From Costus lasius (lineage: Eukaryota > Streptophyta > Magnoliopsida > Zingiberales > Costaceae), in assembly GCA_027563935.2 (NCBI GenBank), contig CM050450.1:10213957-10277956 (forward strand): a stretch of DNA of 64,000 nt. The letters are read 5' to 3'. The position numbers and the translations under genes are program-made. A model generated the notes under the pieces. It had not been told where the DNA came from and made no database searches. It saw only the letters and a program-made list of their open reading frames with translations. This document shows, piece by piece, positions 1 through 11,575 of the stretch. Every line of letters begins with the position of its first letter. The first letter of the stretch is position 1.

Positions 1-2340
1 GCACTTACCAAATCTTTATTTGTCTTAGATGCAACACCAACAACACTAGGGGGTCTCTTTCTTTTTAAAATCTTTGCCTAGATGCTAGACTCTCCAACTC
101 TTGAAGCCCTATCAGTATTGTTAAATAGCCACAATGGCAGCGCTATAGCATTTTTTAAGTTTGAAAAATTAAAATTATGACTTGAATTAAGTAAGTATGC
201 GGCTTAATTTATTATGTATATAATATATATTTCAAATGTCATATGACTTCCGTTATTTACCCACAACACTATCCGCTTATATCATATTGCGGATTTTTAA
301 TTTTTAGCTATTTTTTGCGATCCACTATTGATAACAATAAGCCCTATAGACATCTTCCCAACTAAGGACGTTATTATTTTCATCCTCAAAGACCCTTTCA
401 TCATCCATCTACCCAAGTAACTACTTATTTCACTCATCAATATCATTGAGTGAGATTGGGTTAATTTCATCCCTATAATTGTATCTCCTGAGCAACGCTT
501 GATTGTATTTGACATATACTAAATGATATTATCTTTCATGCTCAAGTCTATTCTTTTTCTTAGAATGAAGAGGCAACAAGTTAAATAAACAATTAACAAA
601 AACATATAAGTGACAAACTATTAACTACTAACAAATTATTAGTTGATAAATTACTTACTCAAATACACTCTTGGGTTCACATTCTGCCGCATTACATGTC
701 AAGCTCAAGATTCTTATAGCTATTTGTTGTAAATTTGGAGTTGATAATCCACACATTTGCCACTATCATGCTATAAATCCAAAGAGATTTTATTATGCAA
801 TGCATATAAAAAATTTAAAATTATGAAAACTTCATAAAATTTCTCATACGGTGAAGTCGTGTTCCTTTGTGAAATTATAAATTTGTTTTCAAACATACCA
901 CTAACAACGTGTAATGGTAATGAATTTGGCAAATCCGCTTATTATCAATGATTTTGAAAACCTCCTTGTATTTATTTTTATTGTTCTTAAAAGATCTCAT
1001 AATGGCTTCTTTAACCTTCTCCATTGTATATGACTGGTTTTTTCTTACTATCTACGAGGCGAAGCACATGCACTAGAGGAGCCATCATCTTAAGTATAAA
1101 CAGTATATTATTCCAAAAAAATAGAATTAGTACAATTCTTGTTATTTCCCTCGCTTTAACCTCCTTGGATACTTTGTTGTTTGTCAAATCATCTGACACA
1201 AATATTTTTTTTTCTAAAATATGTTTTACCTTATAAATCCTTTCCAATATGAGGATAGATGTAGCAAATCTAGTAATTGCATGTCTTACCAATTTTCTTT
1301 TGTTAGTACAGTACCTCAACAAGCTTAAGGTACTTGAATGGCTATAAATGAAGCCAACAATAGATATTTGACTTTTGAATTGTCTTCTTGATTAAAGGTG
1401 GCTTTCTAATGCCTTCCAACATCAAATCTATATAGTGGGTTGCACAAGGATCTAATACAAATGTGGTCTTTTTTTCTTCGAATAATTTACTTGCAAGAAC
1501 ATAGTTGCTTCGATTGTCTATTATAACTTAGACAATATTTTCTTCCTCAATCTCATCCACAATGTAGTCAAGCAACTCAAATATTTTCTGATTGGACTTC
1601 ACAATATATGATGCATCAATAGATTTAATAAACATTGTATCTGTTCACCAAGAAGTTGACTATATATCTTTATTTTCTATTTGTCCATGCATCAGGCATA
1701 ATAAAGCATCCAATCTTCCCTAATGCTTCTTTTGGCCCTTTAACAAATCTTTAGTATACACTAACTCCTTGTTGAGGAGTGGAACTCTTATATCATGATA
1801 AGATGAAGTTTTCAAATTTGGTCTAAAGCTTCCAACAACTGTAAGTATGTCATGAAATCTTTGCAACTTAAAATCAAGCTATGGCCAACTTGATACCAAA
1901 ATTAAGCTATGTATTAATGAACTTTTACAGTAGCCTCCTTGTCACATATCTCCCTTATGTTTGCTTGCCTTAAATTTATCTTTTTTTCTTTTTCTCAATT
2001 GCAATTTCAGGTCTTATAAAATAGAGAGCAATAGGGCCATTAGAAACACTCTTCTATCTATTAGCATTGTTAGACACCATCTCTCTAGATCCTTCGTTAG
2101 GAGATCATTACCCTTTAAAATGTTTCACTATCTTCCTTCATATCCTTCAAATATCCCCATAGTTCTTCTCTAACCTTCTTTGTGCATTTAGTGCATGTTG
2201 CAACATTACTCTTCTTTCTCATCAAGTGTTCTTTGGCTAAAGTAATTCCACCATTTGTGATCTTACCACAAAAATTACAAACACAAATATTGGTATCGTT
2301 TCCTTGTGTTGGTTGACAATATTTCCATCCAGGTCAAACC
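1..2340 (-). pseudogene. Degenerate hAT-superfamily transposase (BED finger, DUF659, hAT C-terminal dimerisation)
   Basis: Read on the minus strand, fragments of one transposase appear in the correct order but in different frames with stops. At about 2170-2335 is a BED-type zinc finger (CNFCGKITNGGITLAKEHL). At about 1375-1690 is the DUF659 region, including VIIDNRSNYVLASKLFEEKK and DPCATHYIDLMLEGI. At 1011-1322 is the following segment with TRFATSILILERIYKVKHIL and VLRLVDSKKKP. At about 300-520 is the C-terminal dimerisation tail with VKYNQALLRRYNYRD and NPISLNDID. Plant hAT proteins of this class are about 600-750 residues, so most of the protein is represented. Frameshifts and stops make it non-functional. 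It may lie within a MUS81 intron or downstream of a truncated MUS81. Its terminal inverted repeats were not identified, and 1-300 probably holds its low-complexity tail. Confidence 0.82.
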
Positions 2341-2980
2341 TAACACCAACTTTTGAAGGTTTAAAGATTCCTCACATGCTATACTAAGAAAAAAATCATT
2401 TAAAAGAAAAATTAGAGTATGTATAGCATGGGGAATATGGAATATGAATAATGAATTGATTATACAAGTGAAGAAAAAAAATAAGAAGTGAAATTGAGAA
2501 AGATCAAAGGAAATAAAAAAAATACTGATGTCCCTGACTCCACGAATTTGTCGAATTTGTCGAGCCCGCATCCACACTCCGTCCATGACTCCACACATCC
2601 ACTGAGTTCGCCAATGGACTGTGGCATACTCCACAATCCACCTTCACAAACTGCGTCCTTCCTTTCTACTCTTCTAGTCGCACCTTCTTCCTTTGCTTCT
2701 CCTCCTCCTTCCTCTTTCCTCTTCCTCTGATTCTCTTCTTTTGTTGCTTATCTTCTTCATCTGCTTCTCTTCCTCTTCCATTATTTCTGCTTCATGAACA
2801 CTTGCCGCAATACTCGACGTGTCCACATCATGGGACGCTATGAAGATTCTGTTGTGGACTACACATAATCCACTTCTGCAGAGCGCTATGGAGGCGCCGT
2901 ATCCACTATTTGATAACACTCGCTTAACTGAAGTCAACTTGACCACTTCTTGAGTGACTATCACCCATACAAAGTCATAG

Positions 2981-3438
2981 TGTAATACCCTAGTTTAATC
3001 TCATATTAGAAGTGGGAGGAAAGATTATATAGTATATAAGAGTTAGTGGGCTTGCTATTGTTAACTTAGGCTTAAGTATTTTAATAGATTCGACCACGTT
3101 GCAAATCGGCTCACCAAGTTAATAAATAATTTGCTTACTAAGCGGATCGTAACAAATGGTATCAGAGCAAAACTTAGTCCTAAGCATGATGAGAGGCTAC
3201 TTCATATGTTGCCGACTAAGGGATGTTAAGGTTTAGGGTTGACGAGGACGTCAAGTCTTAAGTGGAGGAGATTGTAATACCCCAATTTAGTCCCACATTG
3301 GAAATGAGAAAAAAGATTATATAGTATATAAGGGCTAGTGGACTTACTATTGTTAACTTGGGCTTAAGCATTTTAATAGATTAGACTACATTGCAAATCG
3401 GCTCACCAAGTTAACAACTAGTTTGCGTGGTTGTAACA
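2981..3438 (+). mobile_element. TRIM retrotransposon, complete, 5-bp TSD CATAG
   Basis: A 458-bp miniature LTR element. The left LTR is 2981-3154 and the right LTR 3273-3438, both beginning TGTAATACCC and ending GTAACA. A primer-binding site TGGTATCAGAGC (3157-3168, matching the 3' end of initiator Met tRNA) follows the left LTR. A purine tract AGTGGAGGAGA (3261-3271) precedes the right LTR. The element is flanked by CATAG at 2976-2980 and 3439-3443. Each LTR has a TATA-like GATTATATAGTATATAAG. There is no coding capacity, so it depends on another element's enzymes. The LTRs differ at many sites, so it is not very recent. Confidence 0.93.
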
Positions 3439-4645
3439 CATAGTTGCTCAATACTTCCCAAGTGATCAAGCACTTAGGTCACTCAGTTTTCCTAAGGTGC
3501 TAGAGCACCCAAGATAATCAAATGTTTAAGTCTTCACCTCTCAAGTGACTGAGCTCCTTTACCTTAGACTCTTTAAGTACTCAAGATCATCTTGAACAAC
3601 AACAAGCCCGTGGCATTAAATCACCGCACGAATAAAACCACACATTGTACATTAAATAATTATGTTAGGTACACACCATAAACCATTATATTGCCATTAA
3701 TGTGGTTGCCAACTTCCTAAATGCACACGAACAAGCTAATAACAGGTGATCGCATAGAAAAGGGCATCATCAACAAGGTAAAGGAGGTAAGCCAATGCAT
3801 AAGCAAGCAAAGCGGCAAGCTGTAAGTACAACAACAATTATGCATCATACACTTGTACTTTATAATATACTTCTTAGTTTACTATTTGACAAAGTTCATG
3901 CTAACTTACACATTGGAGAGAGGATACCCAAAAAACCCCAGGCTCCCTCTAGCGCCAATTGTGGTTCTAATATTGGAACTCATTCAAATCAAATGCAATC
4001 CAGTTGGCTCCAAGTTCAACAATGAATTATATGAATATTATCATCATTTGAATAAGATTTTGGGAAATCCAGTTGGCTCCAAGTTCAACAATGAATTATA
4101 TGAATATTATCATCATTCGAATAATATTTTGGGATAAGAGATACATATATGCTCCGTAATTTCCTTTATGTTTGTGAACAACATTTCTTAGTGTTAGAAA
4201 AGCCTATAACTAAAGCAATGAAATTAACCAACTTGGGAGTAACCTAACCAACAACTAGATAAAAATGAACAATCATTCTTTGTGTCAACTAAAATATCAA
4301 TGTTAGGAGAGTTTCATACTTCTTGCTAAAATTAGCATTTCAATGAATACTTATTGTAGTATAATTATCAAAAGTTAATAGTAAAAAAGATATTGTAAAG
4401 ATAAAATTATCCTTACCAAACGACAAATGTGATAAACAGCACTATTAACATAGTGTAAAGAACCTTATGAATTGTGATGTTATTGTTGTTGTTGTTAATT
4501 CTCCATAAACTCATGTATCATAAATTCACAATTCACAATTCACAATGTTAGACATATCGAAATGGAAAAAACACAGTATAGGCATAAATTTCATATTTTA
4601 ATACAGAATAGAATTGCAATGGGTTGAGTAAATAAACAATGTTCA

Positions 4646-4648
<3 letters not shown>
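3439..4648. other. Gene-free spacer with a 68-bp tandem duplication
   Basis: No gene is recognised here. The only clear structure is a two-copy tandem repeat at 3999-4066 and 4067-4134, nearly identical with a few substitutions. Small open frames across it have no recognisable product. Confidence 0.6.
3999..4134 (+). repeat. Two-copy 68-bp tandem duplication
   Basis: Both copies begin ATCCAGTTGGCTCCAAG and run through the same ATCATCATT segment. They differ at a handful of bases, so the duplication is local and fairly young. Confidence 0.9.
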
Positions 4649-4689
<41 letters not shown>

Positions 4690-5046
4690 ATATATATATA
4701 TATACATGTATATACATGTATACATGTGTATATACATGTATATACATGTATACATGTGTATATACATATATACATGTGTATATACATATATATACATGTG
4801 TGTGTATATATATATATAAAACTCATGACTAATATTATTGCTGATGCCCTTTTCTGTGCAGCGTCCTTTTATTTGAATATATGGTATGGCGGACTACAGG
4901 GAACTTTAGTTAATATGAACAGTGAGATAGCTTACAGAATTACAGCAATATATGTGTATATGTATATGTATCTATATGTGTATGTGTATGTGTATATGTA
5001 TCTATATGTGTATGTGTATGTGTATATGTATATGTATCTATATGTG

Positions 5047-5103
<57 letters not shown>

Positions 5104-5150
5104 GTATACACATACATATGTATATGTATATATACATATGTACATATATA
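4649..5150. repeat. TA/GTATAC microsatellite and minisatellite block
   Basis: Two alternating purine-pyrimidine tracts (4649-4818 and 4950-5150) consist of TA runs, ACATGTATAT units and TATATGTGTATGTG units. Between them lies about 130 bp of unique sequence that recurs at 5815-5949. Open frames here encode only Tyr/Ile/His/Cys-rich repeats and are not genes. Confidence 0.95.
4820..4949 (+). repeat. Left copy of a dispersed direct repeat (partner 5815-5949)
   Basis: About 130 bp beginning AACTCATGACTAATATTATT and running through ATGGTATGGCGGACTA recurs at 5815-5949 with scattered substitutions and small indels. The two copies flank the second microsatellite and the hAT-like MITE. Confidence 0.85.
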
Positions 5151-5718
5151 CAGTGGCAGAGCCACATAGAAGCTAGTGTGGGCAGATGCCCCCACTGGCT
5201 AAATTTATAAGTTACCTAACACTGTATTCTTTTGCCTATTTGGTTGTTATATTTCCATGTATGCCCCCAGTGAAAAAAGATAATGAATAGATTGCCCCCA
5301 TGCCTTATTCGGTAGCACAGTGGGCAGCTTGATTATGTGCCCAACTGTACTAAACAATAAAAAGTAAAAATATTTAATAAAAATTTTACAAAAAGTTTTT
5401 ACTCTTTCCTAGGCAAATCTCTAAAGGTGTGTAACATTTAATGCTTATACAGATTACTTATTTAGCTTCTCACGCAAATAAAAGAAATAGAAAATTTTCT
5501 TTGTATTCGCTGTTTCAAACCTTCGCTCTTCATCTTCATAAACCAAGCGACTAGCCGAGTAGCCGTTTTACTCTAATTGTATATTTTTATATGTGAGTTC
5601 AAGTATACTAATATTATATATATATATATATATTAATATTTAACTAATAGTTGATTTATTATATAATTATTTTTTTAATATTGCCCCCACTTACCTTCGG
5701 ATCTTGGCTCCGCCACTG
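5151..5718. mobile_element. hAT-like miniature element, TIR CAGTGGCRGAGCCA, 8-bp TSD
   Basis: A 568-bp non-coding element with terminal inverted repeats: CAGTGGCAGAGCCA at the left and TGGCTCCGCCACTG at the right. It is flanked by an exact 8-bp duplication CATATATA at 5143-5150 and 5719-5726. TIRs of this sequence with 8-bp duplications are typical of plant hAT elements. The interior is AT-rich with GCCCCCACT tracts at both ends and has no transposase. It sits in the TA microsatellite. Confidence 0.9.
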
Positions 5719-6234
5719 CATATATATATGCGTATATGTATAATCCAGGATCAAGCAATCATCAAGTGGTAACCCAATAAATCTTGAGTCCAAAGACATC
5801 TCCATGACAACAATAACTCTTGATTAATATTATCACTAATGCCCTTTCTTGTGCAGCATCCTTCTATTGAAACATGGTATGGCTGACTATAGGGTACTTT
5901 AGTTCTTTAGTTAATTTGAACAGTGAGAGCCTACAGAATTTCAGAAATTACCAATAATTCATGATCTACGTTTTCCTAGATTATAGTCCTTTCCTAAATG
6001 ACTAGGATGGCAAAATTCTACATCGAACAACTTCCATAGCACTGCATGATCATTTCTCTCATTGCATATCTTTAAAACTTGCATTGCATAGCTTTTTTAT
6101 TGAATTTAACAGGATACAACTATTTAATAAACTGAAGCAAAGATGATTCATCCTAACCAAGACAAGAAACTGATAAGTCTTGTACTTTTGTAAACTCTCA
6201 TAAATAATGTACTCATAAATGAAACTTTTATTAC
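5719..6234. other. Intron or downstream sequence of MUS81, no exon recognised
   Basis: It contains the right copy of the 130-bp direct repeat (5815-5949). The next MUS81 exon should encode a sequence like YMLTEEGREA after the phase-2 donor at 6234-6235. I do not see it on the minus strand here or further left. Confidence 0.5.
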
Positions 6235-7166
6235 TTTGCTGGGCAGCTAGATTTCACAACTAGCCCTTTCGATATCAAAGTTTTCATGCAGCTCCATCCT
6301 GTATACCAGTCCCTTCCAGAACTCCCAAACGCCCCAGGTCTTTTACTCTTATCTGCCCTATTAATAACAGGATCAGCAAGAGAATCATTTTTGTATATTC
6401 AGTTGAGAAGTATCTTTAAATAATAGAATAAAAGTTGAAATAACCACTGACGCAATTGAAGTCTGTGAAAGCCCACTTGCTTCAGCAGCATCAATCAATT
6501 CCTGCTTTTTCATATAACTAGCCCCGTTTTCCATTGACCTAAAAGTGAGAAACAAAATGTCGCTCAAGGAATGCATGTGACAGAAACCGAGGATAATATA
6601 AGATACGGACCTGTAAAGTGTAATCAGTAATGCATATGCAACTGAATTCTTCCGTGGTACATAATGCTTCGACACTTTTGTTTTCTTCTCTATCCAAATT
6701 CAGAATATTTGTTATTTTCAAGAACAAAATCTAAAATAATATTGAATGTCAAAAAATGTAAAGAGCAAAATTGTCGCAATCAATGCATCACCCTTTTGTC
6801 GAGCATCATCTTTAGAGGAAGGCATATCGGAGACAGATTCTTGGAAGAAACCCTGCATCAGCCTGATAATCCACTTACCCACACCCCTAGCACGAACGCC
6901 AACTCGTAAATATCAAGTGTTGTTAAGAAAATGAACGCGTTAGTGTAATCGAATGAAGGATGTAACAAGTCTCACTTGACTTGCGACAGGTCTTTGGGGG
7001 TCTTAATTGGGATTTTGGCGTCGCAGATGTTGCGATAGGCGTTGGACACCACAACGTCGAGGTTGTCACAAATGCCATTGCGCTCCGCCATCTCCTGCCG
7101 TTTGTTCCAGATATACAACGCGATCTCCTCGTTCTCGCTGCAGCGGACGGGCCGCTGATTCTCCAT
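6235..7166 (-). CDS. MUS81: Crossover junction endonuclease MUS81, 5' exons 1-5 (partial)
   Basis: MUS81, with partner EME1, cuts branched DNA (3' flaps, nicked Holliday junctions) in homologous recombination and replication-fork repair in the nucleus. Five minus-strand exons join in phase: 6976-7166 (ATG at 7166), 6792-6886, 6611-6689, 6452-6538 and 6235-6357. All have GT/AG borders, giving 191 full codons plus two bases. Exon 1 encodes the conserved plant N-terminus (MENQRPVRCSENEEIALYIW). Exons 1-2 make a helix-hairpin-helix (KDLSQVKGVGKWIIRLMQGF). Exons 3-5 make the winged-helix region (RKNSVAYALLITLYR, KKQELIDAAEASGLS, GRDWYTGWSCMKTLI). The catalytic ERKxxxD nuclease domain and C-terminal HhH are absent from the window. 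Either the remaining exons lie beyond the left edge across a very long intron holding the dead hAT and TRIM, or the gene is truncated. No stop or frameshift breaks the visible exons. Confidence 0.9.
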
Positions 7167-7240
7167 CTCGGTGAATGAGCAAATTCAAGACGGGGAAACT
7201 CAACTCGAAAGGGAGCCGAGGGCAGGAAGACGATAATAGG

Positions 7241-8355
7241 TGTAATGCCCGATTTCTTTCGGGCCGGGCCAGATGCAGTTGGGCGAGGTGGAAGCCCAAA
7301 CCTGCGTGTGAGGCCCAAATCAAGCGCGTGCGAAGATTTCGCAGACGCGAAGTCGGCTTCGGCGTGATCTCTCGTCCACAGGGGTGAGCGGCAGCGTCGA
7401 CGCCGAGTTTTCCGGAGGCGCTGACAGAGCCTCCGGAGCGGACGACGCGGCTCTGCGAGGAAGACGTCGATGGCGAGAGATCTTCTTCAGCGGAATCGGG
7501 CAGACATCCAGATCAGGCAAGGAGAGGAGCGTCTCCTTCGCTGCGGACGAAGCAGAGGCTTCGTCAAACTCCTGCGGAGCCTGGCGACTGAGTCAGGCGG
7601 CGCACGCGCGCATTGGGATTCTTCGGACGAAGTCTCGGGCTCTATTTGGAAGGCGACGAGGTCGCAGCGCGAGAGGCGAGCGGGTTCGGCGGCGCGAGCG
7701 TGGACACCAGCGCCGTCTTTAGCGCCGCCCTTCCCCTTTAAAACCAGATCCAGGGTGAGACACGGAGGAGGGGCTGGAGCGCAGAGATCTGAGAGAGAGC
7801 CAGCGAAGCAGGGGCCTGCGAGCGAGACTCTAGAGCAGCGAGAGGTCTGTTAAGAGAGTGAGCCGGCGACGACGAGCGTCGCGGCTTTCCAAGCGGGAGG
7901 AAGAGACTGTAACCTTTGAATGAGGAATAAAGGTACTTTTCCCCTCCGGCGAGCTCTCTGCTCCTTCCCTTCTTCTCTAGCGGCGACTCCTTCTGTTCAC
8001 CCCCGTCGGAGACGATCCAGGCGGCGACGCTTCCGGCCGCAACAGCGACGAGGGCTGAGGGGAGGAGCTTCTCCCCTGCCTCACGCCCGTACCTCCCGTC
8101 CACCGATCCTCGTCCGGCGAACAGAAGCGAACGCAGGCGTGCGTTCGTTGCAGTCTTGCAGACGACGCCGACTCGAAAGCGAACGAGGCGTTCGTTCGAC
8201 GCGGCTGGCTTCGGCGCTCGAAATGAGACGAGGCGGAGGCAACGAAATTGATTTCGGGCGGAATTGAAATCGTGCGAGCGGGGAAATTCTGTTTCGGCGC
8301 ATAATCCGAGGGTAAAATTGGTGACGTGGAGGCATAGGGGAAACTGGGCGTGACA
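7241..8355 (+). mobile_element. Putative GC-rich solo LTR upstream of MUS81
   Basis: This block begins TGTAATGCCCGATTT and ends GGGCGTGACA, the same style of ends (TG...GTGACA) as the LTRs at 28547 and 35615. It is sharply GC-rich, with tandem-like GAAGCGAACG and GACGAAG motifs and a TATA-like CCCTTTAAAACC near 7733. It starts about 74 bp upstream of the MUS81 ATG, so it lies in or next to its promoter. No matching target-site duplication was found (ATAGG left, CTAAT right), so the borders are uncertain. Open frames on both strands are low-complexity and not gene-like. Confidence 0.55.
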
Positions 8356-9383
8356 CTAATTCGAATCTAAGGTTGGCACACGGCAAACCCGCCAATTGCA
8401 ATTTGCAATAGAGTACTAATTCGAATCGACCGAAAGAGACGGCGTCAGTAGACTTTTAACTGGCCCATGGGCTTATCAATAATCGGCCCAACCGCTAAAC
8501 TTAAATGGATCCCTTGGATCCGGGTCGGGGTTTCGCAAAGTGAGATAAACATGGGGAGGATAAAATTTTGGAGAGCCCAGCATCGATCTAGCATATAGCA
8601 CTATGAGATAATTTTATTATTATTTTTATTTTAAATTATTCTATAAAATATATTTTTTATAAATAATAATAATAAATATATTTTATTTTATATTTAAAAA
8701 TAATTTTTTTTTTTTTGAAAAAACTTGTCAATATTTGAATTAAAGTAATAACCTATAAAATCTTGTCTCATTTAACTAATCAATATTTGAATTTATCATA
8801 AAGGAAAGAATATGTGGCTAAGTCGAGTTAAATTATCATCCTTAACCCTAGATTATTACTTTAATTATTTCTTTTTTATTCTAAGATCTTGTTATTAATA
8901 ACTAAAGTTGAGTTGAACAAAATAACACTATCTCGATTCTATTCTATTCTTAAATATGCAGGAAGGAATGTAAGTTAATTGTTATGACAGCATCATTCAA
9001 AAATAAAAATTATGGTTCAATGCTTGAAAAGAAATTCAAGAATTTAACTTTGAGTCTTATATTTAAATTTATGTTCGAATGAAAAACTTCAGCAACGTGT
9101 TGTCTTTTTTTTTTGTTTGTCGATCTACCTTTGGATACATTTTTTTAATGTCATAAAGTGCTCAAAATTTTCATGCTTTTAACGTCAAGGAACTCCTTAA
9201 ACTATTCAATATCTTATAGGAAATATCTCCTTTTTAAAAATAAAAAACATGGCCTTCTTTGGCAAATACCAAACCAAGAAGGCCCTTGTAGGTAAATTGC
9301 CCATGTTTGTCTCAATGCACATACTAAACGGAACTACTAAAAGAAGCTATACGTTGCTCATGTAGATTGTCAATCATGATTAG
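8356..9383. other. AT-rich spacer, no gene seen
   Basis: AT-rich sequence with short A/T runs. It contains a repeated ACTAATTCGAATC (8355-8367 and 8413-8426) just right of the putative LTR. No exon or complete element was recognised. Confidence 0.5.
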
Positions 9384-11168
9384 TGTGATGCTCCCGGGAT
9401 TTAGCACAAATTCCAAAGCACACCGAGATGGAGCGATGATGAGACCCCTCGTCATCAGCCGTGATGGACGACTCGGGTGTGCGATCGTGTCACTGAGGCT
9501 GACACAAGTCCACAGGGCGAGGGTCGAGTCAAACCACGGAGTGTGGGTTCACACGTGGATGTGGGCTTCTGACTCGACCCATGGACCCCGGACCCTCTCG
9601 CACGAGCTTGCGAGCGTGTGCATCGAAGAGGGTCAACTGTGGGGCGATTCTGAGGTCTAATCGACCCCGAACTGGCACTGAACCATCCTTCCAGGCTGAA
9701 CCGAACCGGTTCAGCCGGTTCAGACCGGTGTACAGTGCACGCGCGCGTGGAAGAGGGGAATTTCCCCTGTTTCTCTTCCAGCGCCATGATCGACGCCGTC
9801 CGCCGTCGATTGCGCCACCTGGAAGCACGCCCGCCGGATTTGGAAGGTGGCCGGAGGTGCGGGCTGGCGTGGCGACGAGGACGACGGAGTTTGAAGGCTG
9901 GGACTCCTACGTGGACGAGCCTAGGGCGACGATTGGAGGTCGCCCCGGTGGAAGCGAGATCTCCGGCCAATCACCGGCGGAGATCGCGGTTGCGTGGCGA
10001 CGAGGATGGAAATCCCATCCTCGTCGAGGGGAGGTTGCGATCAAGCGAATTGGGAGCTTGAGCAAGGTCTGGCGACGACGAATCTTCGGCGAGATCTAGA
10101 TCTGAAAACAGAGTCTGCTTCTTCTTCGTCGGCGACGAGGCTCCGGCCACGGACTCGTCGGCAAGGGCTCTCAGATCAACTCACCGGTGCCCTGAGGTAA
10201 GAAAGGGTTCATCTCTTCCGGCGCAGGCAGCCAGACGCGGGAGTGCGATCGGATTTTCCAATCGCCGGTTCCACGCAGCCACAGCTTCCATTGGGTTCGA
10301 TTTCTCGTCGGCGGCGGCTTCTCCGGCGACAATACTCCGGCGGCGACTTCTCCGTTCACGGACGACCAGATCCCGACCCGCCGGCGCAGCTCCGGTGGCC
10401 GGACGGTGACGGACGAGAGAGGGGATCATTCCCCTGTTTCGGCCGAGCGCCGACTCTGGTTCGGACGCGAGCGGGAAGAGGGAGAGAAGGTTTGTCGCGC
10501 GTGTTCGCGCGCGCGTCTCGCTTCGTCTCCGACCGGACGTTCCGACGCAGCTTCTCGGAGGATCTCGGTGGGCTCGGCTCGTGGAGTGGTGGCACGCTAC
10601 AAGGGTAAACCCTCCCCGGATCTATCGTGTGTAGTGGTAGTAGGACGGTTTTCTCGTGTGTAGTGGATAGAGACTTTACCGCCGTCCGGACTTCGTGTGG
10701 CTTTTCGTCCGGACGGTTCTTTGCATTATCTGCGCCCACATATGTGTAGTGCGGGTTGTGCTTAATTGTAGGTACTGCTTGCTTGCCTGCAAAGTCCAGG
10801 ACGTGTGTGCCGGCACCCTTGAAGGTGTTCGCCACCGTCCCCTTGTGATTGATTGAGGCCGCGCCGGTGCCTATCTCGGCTATGTAGAGAAAGGAGCGCG
10901 GGTTGAGGGAATTTCTGTGAGTGCAAAGTGTTTTGGAGAGTCTCCATCACTTTGACACAGTTGAGAGATTTGTATTTGTGTCCGAGGGGCGGTATTCATA
11001 CCGAACCCTTCGCGCACGTGATGTGAGGACTTGTAAAGTGCTGGGCCAGCTTCCGCAACGCGATCCTAACCGGTCACGGGCCACTCTAGTGTAGGGCTGA
11101 GATCTCCGTGAGGGGATCTGCCGGTTGTGGTTAAATTTATTATTAAACAAATAAATTTGTCCATAACA
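9384..11168 (+). mobile_element. Solo LTR, 1785 bp, with 5-bp TSD ATTAG
   Basis: The sequence begins TGTGATGCTCCCGGG and ends CCATAACA, giving short inverted ends TGTGATG/TGTTATG. It is flanked by ATTAG at 9379-9383 and 11169-11173. GC-rich interior with GTTCAGCCGGTTCAG, ACGAGGATGG and CTCCGGCGGCGAC tracts. No primer site, purine tract or coding domain is seen, which fits a solo LTR left by LTR-LTR recombination, though a very short complete element is not excluded. The parent family is not identified. Confidence 0.8.
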
Positions 11169-11173
11169 ATTAG

Positions 11174-11575
11174 CAACACACCAAGAACTCGCAAATGCTT
11201 TGCATTCGTCGACAAGAGCGATCATCAGGAAGGCAAGAAACATTGCTAAGTCATCTCATTTTCATGCATTTAACAATAATATTTGTACAAGCAGAGGTAT
11301 CAATAGACAATCACGATACTACAGGTAGGTAATGAATTATATGTGCAAGGTAATGACTTAAAACGATCCTCTCTTAGGTTGAGAACATCAAGAACAAAGA
11401 ATATGGACCCATTTTTGGCTTCCATCAACATATATTTAACGGTGTCAATGAAAGAAATTGTCATCTTTTAGCCCCTTTCCTAGGATAGGATCTATGCTGT
11501 TTAAGGATAACTAAATATTCTTTTGACTTATTGAAATAAGTCAACATCATATGACTAGTTATTAGAGGTCCTTAA
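11174..11575. other. 3' flank of PrfB3-type gene
   Basis: About 400 bp downstream (minus sense) of the PrfB3 stop codon. It is AT-rich and probably includes the 3' UTR. No other element was recognised. Confidence 0.45.

Noticed and set aside
4548..5195. Open frames rich in Tyr, Ile, His and Cys on both strands
   Set aside because: They are translations of TA/GT/ACATGTATAT microsatellite repeats with no domain or codon-use signal.
5940..6060. Possible further MUS81 exon (AMQVLKICNERNDHAVLWKL on the minus strand)
   Set aside because: The open stretch does not resemble the expected MUS81 continuation and overlaps sequence next to the 130-bp direct repeat.
7384..8401. Several Arg/Ser/Ala-rich open frames
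   Set aside because: GC-rich LTR-like sequence gives chance open frames on both strands; no recognisable domain or splice pattern.
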